Shown here: piece after piece, positions 10,570 to 22,400 of the stretch | How the letters are laid out: each line of letters opens with the position of its first letter | Position numbering within the stretch: position 1 is the first letter of the stretch | Source of the DNA: Haemaphysalis longicornis | Lineage: Eukaryota; Arthropoda; Arachnida; Ixodida; Ixodidae | Reading direction: 5' to 3' | DNA length: 64,000 bases | Assembly (NCBI GenBank): GCA_013339765.2 | Contig: JABSTR010001232.1 | Span: forward strand, 310,001 to 374,000 | The notes under the pieces: model-generated | The model's input: the letters and a program-made list of their open reading frames with translations, nothing else | Databases searched by the model: none | Told to the model about the DNA's origin: nothing | Program-made: the position numbers and the translations under genes

Positions 10570-12260
10570 ATTGATGCTGCTGTTGAATTGAATTGAAATG
10601 TTCAATTACAACAAAACCAAGGGAAGGAAGCGAAAAGGTACATATTAGTACCTGGGTAGGCTCCAAAAATTTCTGCAAGGATTAGCAGCAGTACGCATCC
10701 GCAGCGCTTCACAAACATTTTGGTGAAAGTGCGTGAACATAGCACGTAAACAAAACGCAAGCAATGCCTTTTGAACGCATATTAGCATCTACACCAGGAA
10801 CATGAAGACCATAGCTACCGTTATATAACTTAAGCCGGAATAATTGAAATATATAACAATACAACTACGTAAGTGACGAAATATTAGGTCATGTAAAGAA
10901 GTACTAAAGATACATGCACAACACTCATGGAGCCGAGATACGAACAGATCATTGAGATTGACATTAAGTGCAAGGAACATCAGAGTCACACTAAAAAATA
11001 TGCCAATATTTCTAAAATAGAGAAAGCTTGCGCAAAACATTTTTAAAGGCTTTAACAAACGGGAAGTCTAAAATTTCGGCCAGTACCTTATGTTCATTTA
11101 AAAAGCTAGCAACAAAATATTTTATCGATTTTTGCCCATAATTAGTTCGAATGAAAAGAAGTGCATAGTTATTTTTCCTTAATAAAAAAATTTATTTTCT
11201 CAAAACGTATATGGGTTCGAACTCTGCAATGTCTTCCTACCTTCTAATGAAGATGTATTGAGCACACAGGTGGAATTGATCTCCGCTGAGAATATCATAT
11301 ATCTCGAGAAAAAGGGTCGTGTTGTCATCATTTTGTGGGTTTCCTATTGATATTCTTGCTTTTTTCTGAACAACGAACCGTTGTTGTAGATTAGTACATA
11401 TTGTCTTCCCCCATATCAGCAGACAATAATTTGGGCTGACGGTCTCGTGAAATAATATATGTTTAACCTAAACTTGTTCGCAATTTAGTTCGTAGTTTCC
11501 ACAATGCACGAATTACTTTTGACAACCTTACATTTAAGTTACCTACATGCTCATTTCAATACAAACATTCTTCAAAATACACGCCCGGAAATTTCACCGG
11601 AACCGTTCGGGGAATAATCTGGTTCTGAAAGGCGAGGGTCATATCTTTGTCCAAAACGGCGTATGTAGCTTCAAAAGTAGATATCATTCTTTAATGGCAT
11701 TTGCACGTAACCAGTTAGATAGTTCAGTTCCATCAGCCAGTTATTTGAAGTAAATTTTAATTCGTCTAAATTGGTTCCAGTAAAAAACACGTTCGTATCA
11801 TGCGCGTAAATATAATATCTTGAAGGAGAGGAATATTACATATGTCGCTTATATAAAGTAATAATAGAAGTTGCCCTAAAAAAGAGCCTTCCATCACTGC
11901 AATAACTTTTGAGTAGGGTAATTATATCTCCTCTCATTACGTATGCGTCAAGGTTCCTTAACAAAATCCCGTGGTCTTTCGAATCAAAAGCCTTTTTCAA
12001 AACAGGAAAATGCCCACTGTAAAAAGCTTCCTCTTAATATTATAGACTATTTTATATTTGATTTCCATCAGAGCTAACTCGGTGAATTGATTTTTTAGAA
12101 AGCCAAACTGATGTGGGGAGATTATTTGTTGGCTGTCCAGATACTGTATCAGTCTCCTGTGAACGAAGCGTTCCAGTATTTTCCATAATGCACTCAAAAT
12201 TATTATGGAGAAAGAGTCATTAAAATCTTTCCTTTGAACCTCCTTTATCAATTACTGCTT
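10570..12260 (-). mobile_element. CR1-like LINE reverse transcriptase relic
   Basis: On the minus strand the frame at 12251-11997 carries the fingers and motif 0-2 region of a CR1-superfamily polymerase (SIIILSALWKILERFVHRRL, then HQFGFLKNQFTELALMEIK). After a frameshift comes KAFDSKDHGILLRNLDAY (about 11990-11937), the motif A region. Motif C is at 11797-11808 and reads YAHD in place of YADD, so an active-site aspartate is lost. Further down, QRFVVQKKARISIGN (about 11385-11340) matches the usual C-terminal segment. The 3' end runs into an AATTC-rich pentamer tail near 10570-10600. Frameshifts and the motif change mean it is dead. The endonuclease is missing, consistent with 5' truncation. 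Confidence 0.75.
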
Positions 12261-12540
12261 TTTAGCCAATTCTTTAAGTTAAGCGGGAGAGAGCCCATCA
12301 TGCAGTTTACAAGAGGACTCACCATCCAAGAGGATACACATTTAATTATCTATGGTTTAATATATTAGGGAGAAAACCAGCATTACTTTTGTGTGAAACG
12401 ATAAGAGACTTGGTTTCAGAAGGACCCGTGAGGTAGAAAAAGTGTTTCTACTGTCGAGTGTCTTAAATAACCAAATAGATCTGAAACTGATCAATCCTTT
12501 AAGGGCGAAGTGCCTTAGGCGATCGGGCTGCCATAGTCTC

Positions 12541-12768
12541 ATGTCATCGTCGATGTAGTCACAGTACTAAAACAACGGGACACTCATTTACGCCGCGCGC
12601 TAAAACGCTTCTTGCCTCAAGGAAAGCTGTATACCTCTACCCCCCAACGGTTCCATCTCCATTGACAAAAACGCCAAGCAACCAAACATACACTCATACA
12701 CTGCATCCTTCGCCCCTACCCAGGTTTCACGTTAGTGGAGATGACCCGGGATATTTTATCAAGTACCC
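12541..12768 (+). repeat. Dispersed non-coding repeat, copy 2
   Basis: Second copy of the repeat at 2540-2835, in the same orientation and lacking that copy's internal 55-base duplication. It lies just upstream of the SINE at 12990, separated by about 220 bases with nothing recognisable. Confidence 0.6.
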
Positions 12769-12989
12769 CACTTGTCAAGAAATTCCCGTTAAATATCTAA
12801 CAAAGTTGAATGCCAGATAAGCTATCACCTTCAATGTGCAGGTCCGAGGGAGGCATAACACGAGAATCTACACTAGTTACTTATTGAGAAACTTTTCAAA
12901 ACTGCGATTGATCAGCGCTACAAAATTTGCTTTCATAGTATACGTTTGCTGCTTCCCGCAATTCTGCATTGAGCTTACTGGGAAATAAC

Positions 12990-13242
12990 CCGCAGCGGTG
13001 TCTTAGTGGCTAAAGCATTGTGCTGCGGAGCACGAGGGCGCGGGTTCTATTCCCGGCCGCGGCAGCCGCTTTTCTGATGGAGGCGGAAAGAAAAAACGCC
13101 CGTGTGCACGAGATTTCGGCGCACGTTAAAGATCCCCAGGGGGTAAAAATTAATCCGGAGACCTCCACTCTGGTGCACCTCATCACCTGCGTTGCGTCGG
13201 CGCGTTAAACCCTACAATCAATCAATCAATCAATCAATCAAT
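12990..13242 (+). mobile_element. tRNA-derived SINE (tick Ruka-like), near full length
   Basis: The head has an A box in GTCTTAGTGGCTAAAGCA (13000-13017) and a B box GGTTCTATTCC (13043-13053), so it derives from a tRNA gene and carries a Pol III promoter. The body includes TTTTCTGATGGAGGCGGAAAG and GCACGTTAAAGATCCCCAGG. It ends at AAACCCTACAATC followed by a CAAT tetramer tail (13216-13242). The body matches the minus-strand copy at 57575-57775. I recall closely similar SINEs in hard ticks, which is one basis for the organism call. It needs LINE machinery in trans. Confidence 0.8.
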
Positions 13243-13435
13243 GTTACAGCGAAATACCTTAATTGTTTTGAACTTGAGTCGATCTTTTAATTTTAAACAG
13301 TCTTCAAGGAAGTTGTTTCGCTTTATATTTTATTGTTTAAGGTTGTGTTAATCTAGGGTTTTCTGGCCCTCGTGTTTTTCCAAGTATAGAGAGGGAATGC
13401 CTTTTAATACAGCTCGTTCATTTTAATGCCATCAT

Positions 13436-13500
13436 CATCATCATCAGCCTATCTTCACCCGCTTGAGGGCAAAGGCATCACCCATAGATCTCCAATTTGA
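13436..13500 (-). mobile_element. RTE LINE 3' end, about 60-bp fragment
   Basis: Begins with an ATC repeat and continues CAGCCTATCTTCACCCGCTTG, GGGCAAAGGC and ATCTCCAATT. It aligns with the 3' end of the RTE element at 48974-50036 in the same orientation. Extreme 5' truncation is typical of the family. A target-site duplication is not obvious. Confidence 0.55.
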
Positions 13501-13569
13501 ATGTGACCTCCGTAAAACAAATACTGCATGTATACTAGCTTAGACCAGTCGGTCTCCGGAACTAATCCT

Positions 13570-14330
13570 TTGAAAGTTTCTATCGCCATATCTTTGAATT
13601 TTCTGGTTTAAACCATGTACGATTATTTCTTTTGCAAGAACAATTCCCTAAAACACAGAAGATGGCTAAATGATCACTAAAAGTTACAGCAAGCGCGCCA
13701 GACACAAGTCTTCCCGACGTGCAATTAGTGAAAGAAATGTCGAGAAGTGTTTCAGGCGTTCCAGTAATCCTTGTGGCACAGTTTATGACATTTTTATAGC
13801 CATGGCTGAGCATTACTGACAAGAAATCGCTTAGTTGATAATAAAAAGTACTGAGGTCAACATCCATGTCACCAATAACAACTGCAGACCGAGCCGAATG
13901 GGCTACTTGTGAGAGTATTCGGTCTATACGTTTCAAGAAACAGTGCACGTTGCTTGATGGAGGCCTATACACAACCAGCACTAGGATATTGTTACAGGCT
14001 GGCACAGGTACTTTGTAATCGCTCCATATGGCACAAAATTCTGAAACTAGAGTGCAGGTCAAGCCATACTTTGCGCATGAGACACCACCTTCTTTCTTTC
14101 GTGGGCGAAGCAAGCCTGAATGAGAGTAACCATCAAAACGGTAAACTTCACTGTCACTAATGAACCAGGTTTTCGTAAAGCATAATACATAAAATTCCAA
14201 AGCTAGTTCTTCGAAAGAAATATACAGCAAGTTGGACTCTCTTATTACGTAGGCTGGGGGTATTCAGATGAAACATAGGAAGTGAATTGTGGACCCAGCT
14301 TTTTTTAGGAAACAAGCCTCTTAAACCTCT
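13570..14330 (-). mobile_element. CR1-like LINE endonuclease domain relic
   Basis: The minus-strand frame 14230-13580 encodes an apurinic/apyrimidinic-type endonuclease of a non-LTR element. It reads TKTWFIS near the start, then VYRPPSSN, then VIGDMDVDL (normally GDFN.DL), and ends at TFSDHLAIF, the SDH motif. The N-terminal strand, FHLNTPSLRNKR, is in another frame at about 14270-14235, so there is at least one frameshift. The Asn of the GDFN motif is replaced by Asp. The polymerase that should follow toward lower coordinates is missing. This is a separate copy from the one at 15455-17400. Confidence 0.75.
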
Positions 14331-14559
14331 CAGTGGCAAACGTCGCTCCATTTCTTGAGGATCTTTAAAAAAATGATAGTTCACGCACACAAGATCAATC
14401 CTGAAGCTTATTCAAGTGAACCGCGACGAACTTTCACCAGCAAGTTCATTAACGGTAGCGACGCAATCGTCATCGTACTCATCAGCGTCGCTACAACACT
14501 ATTAGCCGACACTAGCACCCGTCTGGACCGGCACCTCGTTCTACTCTGCTCGTCCTCCG

Positions 14560-14645
14560 CATAGCGCACCCGTCTCAACTTAAATAAATGTATTCTCGGC
14601 TAACATACCTCGTCGGCCGCCTACAATTGGTGACATGGAAGTGGT
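14560..14645 (+). mobile_element. Possible LTR end with primer-binding site
   Basis: TTAAATAAATG near 14580 resembles a polyadenylation signal inside an LTR. CGTCGGCCGCCTACA then ends in CA at 14624-14625, and TTGGTGACATGGAAG follows from 14627. TGGTGAC-type sequences just after an LTR are common primer-binding sites in Ty3/gypsy-like elements. The LTR's 5' end and a 3' partner were not found, so this would be the left edge of a broken element. Confidence 0.35.
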
Positions 14646-15153
14646 CGGCTTCGCCATGACAGCGCATCGCTGCTCCCACAGCCACAACGCGGACGAAGGC
14701 ACGCGACAAACATCACCCACCCTCCCAGATCTACCCGGGGGTGCATAGCACTCCTAGTCACCTCAGCCAAGTGACACACAATGCCATCTAGGGGAATTCA
14801 CGTACTTCTGTCTTTCAATTTAATTGCTCAGAACTCCTTGGTCTCGTACTGCAGTGGTTCCGCTGTTGCATAGCAAACATTCCAATCCGATTTCAAATCG
14901 CGTTTGGGCTGTTTTCTTTTCATTTTTAATGTTTTATCATAGTTGTAGATAATATTTTTATTACGCATATAGTATATCTGTGACACCTTTACGCCTTATG
15001 AATGGTATTTTGGGTAGTTTCTTCACCTTTAGGTAGGTGTCAGCTACTGTTTGTTGTATTTTTTTGTGTTTCTGCCTCGTTTATGTGACGACTGGGCTAC
15101 CCTGGCTGATCCCGTTTGCCTCAGTCGGTAACCATGCCGCGTGATTCATCATC

Positions 15154-15423
15154 ATGGAGAGCCATTTTTATGTAAACGACATCTGGTGTCCCGAAATAAA
15201 GTATCACGTTACCCTTCAGAAGATATTATATGACCTCATTGTCCAAATCCAGCTGCCGGCCCCTGGCCCCAGTGCGTATGACGACCTAAGAGACTCGGTT
15301 CTGAAACACTACGGTATAAGAGGTCAGCAGACGACAATGGAAACAGAACGGGAGGCCGTTACCACCTCCAGTCCTCCTGCGTCGCCGTCCTTTGGCTCCT
15401 ACACCAGAACTCCCGCTATGTGA
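15154..15423 (+). pseudogene. Gag-like fragment of an LTR retrotransposon
   Basis: An 89-codon frame containing EIKYHVTLQKILYDLI and PAPGPSAYDDLRDSVLKHYG. The spacing KYHxV...Pxx..YxxLxxxLLxxYG is that of the capsid region of Ty3/gypsy-like Gag proteins. It lies about 500 bases downstream of the candidate primer-binding site at 14628, on the same strand, as expected for one element. It has no pol continuation; a CR1-like relic on the opposite strand begins at 15455. It is an inert fragment. Confidence 0.45.
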
Positions 15424-15454
15424 CGGGGCCGTGATGAGCCGCGGACACCCACAG

Positions 15455-17400
15455 CTCCCAGAGCTGTGCGGATCCATGCGGTACGTTAGACAGGACGCGC
15501 ATGGTACTTGAGCTGAATTCATTTATTATGACACGTTGGTACCGAATTGATAACACATTTTCAATCCATGTAATAATTTTGTCACTTAACTGCAATTTGC
15601 GAATTTTCGAAAGTAACCGTTTATGAGGAACCCTGTCAAAAGCTTTGGCAAAATCAATAAAAATGGCACCGGTGTATTGAAGGGCGTGAATGAAAGAATA
15701 GAGGTCAGATACTAACTAAAAAAACTGCGTTTGACAGGACTTTTTGTAGTTAAATCCGTGTCTATTTTCGAAGAATAGCTTATCTATGTTTATGTAGGAC
15801 ATCATTCGACTGAAGATTATGTGTTCTAATGGTTTGCAGCATAGAGACGTTAAGCAAATATGGTGATAATTACTGGGATCTGTGGGTTTACCTGATTAAA
15901 ATATAGGAACTACGTTTGTGATCTCCCAGTCGTCAGGGACGCATCCCGTGTCTAAAGATTGTTGAAATATAATGACAATTGAAGTTTCGATATTTGTGAA
16001 GTCCGTTTGCACAATTTTGTGTTAACACCATCAGGCACTGGGCTAGAATTTAGTAGAAGCCTCTTGATAGCCTTAACCACGCCTTGTACAGTGATAAAAA
16101 TATCATCTCATGGCAAAATAATGTTGAAATCATTATTCTCAGGAAAATCGTTTATTCGCGATTCTTGAGTAGAGACAATTCTGAAGTGATCATTAAATAT
16201 ATCGGCTGCTTTTACGGGTGAGGCGGTACGCCCGCTGTCATCTGTTATCGATGGAATGTCCCGGCGATCTTTAGGATTAACCGCCTGCCAAAAGTTTTCA
16301 GAGTTGGTTGATAATACAGTTGGTAATGTGTGATTGAAGTAATTTTTTCTATCCCTCTGTATTGAAATTTCCGCTTTCGCGGCCGTCTCCTTAAAAATTT
16401 GCCAATTGTCTGCCGTCTTTCTTAGTTTCGACTTTCGGTATGCCCGTTTATTTTTATTTAAACGTCTGCTTACATCTTTTGTAAACCAAGGGGTGTCCAC
16501 TCTGGTTTTAATGGATATGGTAGTGGTGGTGGTTCCAGTGAAATGGCGCGTACCCACTCAGGGGGATTGGCCAGAAAATGGGCGCCTTACCGAAAGAAAT
16601 TAGGCAATTTTTGTAGCGAAAGAAATATATTTAAATATTAGGATGGATTGGCAGTACACGACTAGAGAAATAGGAGTAAGGAGATTAGAGAAAGAAAAAG
16701 AGGTAAAAACGAACACCATTTAATGAAAATCGGAAGTAAGAAACACGAAGAAAGTGATACAGACGAAGCAGTGAGCTTGGCGCGCATATTCTGACAAGGG
16801 AATCCAGTAGGGTTAAATGATGTCTAGCACGGCAGATGGCCTGATTCCAGGATGAATCACTGCAACGCACTGCAAAGATCCCCTTGGCAGAATCCCAGTT
16901 CCTTCGCCCCGAATGACAAAATAACTGTAGTAGACAGCGGAAGGTTTAGCCGGCTGCATGTACTTTCTAAGTATATTCATCTTATCGAGGAGAACCGTCG
17001 GCAGGAGAAGAAGAAATGGTCGGTTGTTATTTTTGGAATTTAGACCTGCTCAACTTCCTTTACTTCGTCACGAAAAAGCTCCCAATTTTCATTTGGGGCC
17101 CGGGAATGGAAACTGCTTTGAAATACGTGCGAAAACGTTTCCCGCATACCGTTCATGTTTGCTTGATCTGCCTTCGAGTAATTAAGAATGCTTAGCTTGT
17201 TCGGAGTTCTACCGTGCACGCACGCGGGGAATAAACAGTGAACAAGATTGTGATCACTCATCTCCTCTAGGACGTAACTTCTACAACAATTAGAACCGTA
17301 CGTAAGCAATAAATCCAAAATGTGTTCACATCAGGTTAGTTCCTGAACAAGTTGGGGTAAATGAAATATGTTCAGAGTATGAAGGAAACAAGAGCACTCA
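15455..17400 (-). mobile_element. CR1-like LINE relic with an interrupted EN-RT linker
   Basis: Reading the minus strand from high to low: the end of the endonuclease with LDLLLTY-like and EMSDHNLVHC (17320-17245), then NENWELFRDEVKEVEQV (about 17095-17043). A break follows, then the linker PWFTKDVSRRLNKNKRAYRKSK (16500-16430) with FWQAVNPKDRRDIP, then VPDGVNTKLCKR, and motif A as FIDFAKAFDRVPHKRLL (about 15665-15610). The polymerase ends near VPHGS (about 15470), before motif C, where unrelated sequence starts. The element therefore lacks its 3' half, the opposite of ordinary 5' truncation, so a later rearrangement or insertion removed it. It has many stops and frameshifts. Confidence 0.75.
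16505..17042. mobile_element. Insertion of about 540 bp inside the CR1-like relic
   Basis: This segment separates two parts of one LINE protein that are normally adjacent (…EVKEVEQV and …TPWFTKDV). It begins with a GGTAGTGGTGGTGG patch and a CCCACTCAGGGGGATTGGCC block, part of which (GGGGATTGGCC) recurs at about 17479. It is probably a later, 5'-truncated element on the minus strand. I could not place a target-site duplication or name the family. Confidence 0.4.
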
Positions 17401-18490
17401 TTCCGGTTTTATGACCCTGTCATGTGGTGAGAAGGGGGGGGGGCGGTGAGAAAAGGAAGACGATCCCATACCCGAAGGGGATTGGCCCGAGAAGAATATG
17501 ATCGAAGAATAGACGAAGAGGACGAAGGATCAGCTTACTGGATGGCTAGAAGGATTTTTAAGAACCAATGAAGAAGATGCACATCATGTCTCTCACGGCA
17601 ACCTCGGCATGCCTTCCTCACCGTCACACCTTCGTCACGCTTTCCCCTCCCCTTACCTTCTCTGGCTGTTTCGTCTTTCAGTGTCCTCTTCGTTTGCTCG
17701 GTTACATTTCCGACAGCGATGGACGACGCGAAACCGCAACAGCGCGAGCTTAATAGCTGCGCTCTAAAATTTTGTGTGCTTCCTCAATGTGCTATCCAGC
17801 TCCTTCTGGCATTAAAAGGCAGCGGAGAACATTGAAAGCATTTTCTACCTCAAGCGCCTTAAACTCCACAATTTCAGACGTGACGGCACGTTGGTTCATT
17901 CGCTGCTCTTTTACGAATTCCGCCAGGGAGTACTCACGCCCTCGAAAACGTCCGTGCTCGGTGCCGTTAAAGCTTTACATGACAATATGGGTCTCTTTGG
18001 TTCAGGTCAATCGGGCACTCATGTCTCCGGGACGCCCAGGTTTATGATGCCGCTCGCTTTCCCTCGCTTTCGGCAAGGGAAACTACCTTGCGCTTGAAGG
18101 ACGCTTCACATGGCAACACTTGGGAACCATAACGACTGAGCTGACGTGCTGAGCAGCAGCAGCAGTATGGGAACAGCTGGCTAAGGTGACCCATCGAGGA
18201 GTGCCTGTGCCAAAATGTACCCATGCGATGTTGGCAGATATTTTTTAATTGGGTTGAGTTGGATTTCACATTAAGTTAGTGTCCGTGATGAGGGTGGTGG
18301 CCGCTTTGAAAGCGATTTCTGTTTTGCGCCCCGTTGTAACACGCACACAAACGTGAATTCCGCTTTTAGAGGGAAAAAAGGAGCGCATTAAAATGTGCAT
18401 TTACGCTATATGTCGCGCAGAGAATGATGAGCGGAGTGTTTTTCACAGGATGGCTTACGCGGGATGCTTCTGGATAATATCAGCACTAGA
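17401..18490. other. Unassigned intergenic DNA
   Basis: No gene recognised. It contains a G run at 17438-17446 and short frames on both strands with no recognisable product. Confidence 0.4.
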
Positions 18491-18496
18491 GGTACG

Positions 18497-18762
<266 letters not shown>

Positions 18763-20990
18763 CGGCAACAGTGATAACATTTAAATGCACTTCGTTGTCT
18801 TGCTGACTTCTTCCATAAGCGAATCCAGCCTTAATTTGTGTTCCCTGGTCGAGATCTATCAAGAGCTTGTGGCTTGATCCTTCATGAAATGCTGACATTC
18901 TTTCCTGCGGTGGCAACGGAACAGATTTCCTCCCATATGCATGGCCGACACAAACTTCTGGAGCCCCTTAAATTGGTCTCACACGTGTCCTGGCAGTGCT
19001 GCCCCCTATGTTCGGAAAACCATGATTAAGAGGCCATAAATAGGAGGGAGCGTTGAAATCATCAATTTTTTTCACCTCACCACTACGCAGACACGGAATG
19101 TAACTTACCTGTTGAGCGCCAAACAATTGTTCAGTGCCGTGCACGCAGGCGCTAATAGTACGCATCAACAGTTATATCATTCGCGTCATTATTAAGACTT
19201 AAATTATCGTCGATAATTTAGTACAATACTCGAAACGAGAGCAATTCTTCCGCTCACTCAATATGTTATGAACTGTTGATTTGGAGCAAGACCGGCCGCT
19301 CGGTGGCTGATAAACGAAGCCATTTGTAGCAGAAACACCACCGGCCGAATGGATGCAGGAGGCCCAGCAACAATGATCACCCACTCCTCATCATAAAAGC
19401 CAACCCATAAATGCAGGAGGCCCAGTGGCTGCCTTTGAGATACATTGCTTCAATTATTGGGCCCGTATCGCATACGTCATGTGTCGCGGATGGCTGGAGG
19501 CTCGACATGGGGCCATAAACAGGAACTAGGTTTGGTACGGGGCACGCCCAAACACACAACCTCCGATCGTCGGCGGCGACGGAACACCTCTCATCAGACC
19601 TGCAAACAACGATGTCCCGAGGAAGGCAGTCCGGAGTTCCGAATGAATGACAGCGCTATAAGCCCGTAATGAAGATGGCATTGCAGACAACGCGCAATGA
19701 TAATGACCGCGATAAAGAGGCGCCCGGTTCCAGGTTCACGACAGCGAAAGAGAGACATTGTGCCCCTCCTTTGCACGTCCCGTCGCCTGCAACAGCTCTC
19801 ACCGTCTGTCTTCGGGGGGAAACGATACGCTCTGTCTGAACGAACGCCACCCGCGCTATGGACCAGCGGAGCTGACTTGCGTCGGCTTGACTTGACTCAG
19901 CGTCGACCGGTTCCTGTCCAGCCAGGCGGGAGTCATGTACAACCCTGAGTCTCGTGCAGACGTCAAATGAGTCCATCAAAAGCGTCTTCCCGGTCGTTAG
20001 GCTGTCTTCGCCGAGCGGTAAGCGGGCAGCTAGATGGATAGGCAGCCACCGAGCATGCCTCTCGGATTAACCTATCGCGAAGCACGGAAGCCAGTATCGT
20101 TCCTTGTCCGTCCTGCTTAGTATCGCGTGCGCCGACTCCATCATTGTGCCCACGCGTCTCGCCATTACGCTGGTTCAGGGTGCACAGCTTACTTTTACGG
20201 CAGTTTAAGCTTATCTTTTGAGGATCCAAGGAAAGATACATCTTGGGGAAGCGGAATGCAATACACAATACTATGAATGCGGCTGCTGTTAAAGGTGGCG
20301 GCGGCTGTCGCATAGGAATGATTGTTGGACAATGCTGCATGGAGCGACCAACTGCAGTGAGCACTTAAACACTAAAATAACCCAAGTGGCACGAGAAGTC
20401 AATTACGCATTCCGGAGTTTCCGAAGACCTGCGCGATGCGGTAACGCTAAGGGGACGGACATCAGCACGTTCGCACTCACGCGCATGCACGCGAAGGCTG
20501 CTCGTGAAAATAGCTAATATAAGAGGATAAGGTGTCCAAAGTAATAATCCTCCCCTTTGAGGCAGTGTGCTCACCCATACGTGGTTACATTTGTTTTCAC
20601 GGGATGCTTTGGTTGCAGTTGTACACTAATTAATGCAATGTCCCTGGAGGGCAACGTCGGAGGAATTGTCAAACTTTTTCCCTTTTCACTTTGTATGTGA
20701 CAGGCAAACACATTCATAGGGCAACGGTGAAAGCATCGCAAGATAGAGGCCAAGTGAATGTAAGGTTGGGTTGAAGCAAACCAGCCCCAGCTTGCAAAAC
20801 ATATATACCAGACTTACGCGCGGAAGAGATTGGGACAGGTAGTTGATAACATCGCATGCGGGGGTCTGTTTCCTTATTTTTAGACAAGGACTTCAAAGCA
20901 TACATGCCAGTGGTTGCCACAACACATGCCTCAATACATGCCTCAACACTGTCAAGGCAACGGTCTCTCTACACGATTTCTTACGGCAAA
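18763..20990. other. Unassigned intergenic DNA
   Basis: No gene recognised. A short GCAGGAGGCCCAG phrase occurs twice (about 19355 and 19413). At 19650-20330 the sequence is GC-richer, with overlapping frames on both strands and no recognisable product. Confidence 0.4.
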
Positions 20991-20992
20991 CA

Positions 20993-21015
20993 AGAGAGAG
21001 AGAGAGAGAGAGAGA
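20993..21015 (+). repeat. GA microsatellite
   Basis: About 23 bases of uninterrupted AG, about 70 bases before the 3' end of the minus-strand LINE at 21087. Confidence 0.9.
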
Positions 21016-21086
21016 AAAATGTTCTTCAACGAGTCTGATGAGTTTAGCGTGGCAAACGCGCCTAGCTTGCTACCCCAGACCTAGAG

Positions 21087-22400
21087 AAGTAGTAGTAATA
21101 GTAGCAAGCTTTATTTTCTAAAAGAGTTAAGGGAAAGGGGGAAATATTAAGGGTGGGATTCACATCCCAGAACCCCAGAAGCTATTTGGCCATCCCTGTC
21201 CCTACTAAGCGGCGCAAGCTGCTGTGCAGGGTCCGAGCTGGACAGGGCTTCCTCCCAGAACTCCAATGAGGTTTGGCGGCTATTTTTGCCCCAAGTAATT
21301 CGGCAGTTCCAAACTCTATGGAATAGATCGGCCTTCTGGTGACATTGTTTGCTGTCTTTATTATACTTTTGCTGGAACACAAGTGACAGTCCGTACTTAT
21401 GTAAACAGGTGGTCGTCTGTATTTTTCTAAGATTTCTCGCTTCTTCAGCACTCAGGCTGGGGCTGCGTAGGCATTGATCTTCGGTGAAGTCTATGCAATA
21501 TTAATTAGTCTGTGCCCTGACAGTAATCAGGGAGGGCGTACGAATGTTCAAGCTCTCTACGGTGTATGGTAATCCTCGCAAGAAAATCTGCCGCCTCGTT
21601 ACCCTCTAGCCCCTGATGGGCGGGAGTCCAGACAAGTGTGTGTTTCAGTTTCAGAAGTTTTTGGAGACGTCTTTCAGCATCCCATGTAACAATGGAGGTA
21701 AAGTTTCGTATGGCCATAGTCGAGTAAGTGATAATTATGGAGTCCTTGGTCTTGAATTCAGCCCACCTGGTTGCTAGTATGACGGCAGTGGTTTCTTCTT
21801 CTTGAATTTTTTTTGTAATGATAAAATAAAGCATCTCCCCATATTCGTTGGTAGCTGCGGCTGATGCATTGCCTTGCTTATTTACGGCCGCATCTATGTA
21901 GATTGAGTTTGGATTGTCCTGGTATGTTTTTCGAATGTATCGAGTTTGTGCCAATCTTCTGTCTTTATTGTTAGTGGGGGGCATTTTCTTGGGAATGGGA
22001 GAGGTCTTCATACAGCTTCTTCGATCGGATGTTAACTCGATCATCCTGTTAATGAAGGCTGCAGGAACATCCTGTCCAGATCTTCTGAGAATTTCTGTTC
22101 CCGTTCTGGTTTTGAAGAGGCGTTCTATCTGTGCGTCTAACAGCGTGTTCATAATTTCGCTGAAGGTGTTGTGTACGCCGAGCTTCAGGAATGTTTCGTT
22201 AGACGTGTAAATTGGTAGGCCTAGAGCGGTCTTGTGAGCTGTTCTTATTATTGCATCGGCCCTTTCCTCTTGTTTGTGATCCATCCGTTGGAAGGGGAGT
22301 TTATTATGATGGTAATGACAATTATGGGGGTGTCGCGCATTCTTGCGTATGGTTGTTTAAGGGCACTGGTCAAGTCCCTTATTTCGCAGGGACGTCGGCA
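21087..22400 (-). mobile_element. RNase-H LINE (I-like), 5' truncated
   Basis: The minus-strand frame 22284-21505 (259 codons) covers the region after the polymerase core (RADAIIRTAHKTALGLP, FLKLGVHNTFSEI) and then RNase H: IYIDAAVN with the first aspartate, TTAVILATRWAEF near the glutamate position, TYSTMAIRNF where the usual DS is TYS so an active-site aspartate is lost, and VWTPAHQGLEGNEAADFLAR with intact H and D. The C-terminal knuckle follows in two overlapping frames (KADLFHRVWNC; FWEEALSSSDPAQQL). The upstream reading FQRM continues to about 22400. The 3' end is AAAATAAAGCTTGC followed by a TAC repeat (21087-21112). At least one frameshift lies after 21505. Confidence 0.85.
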
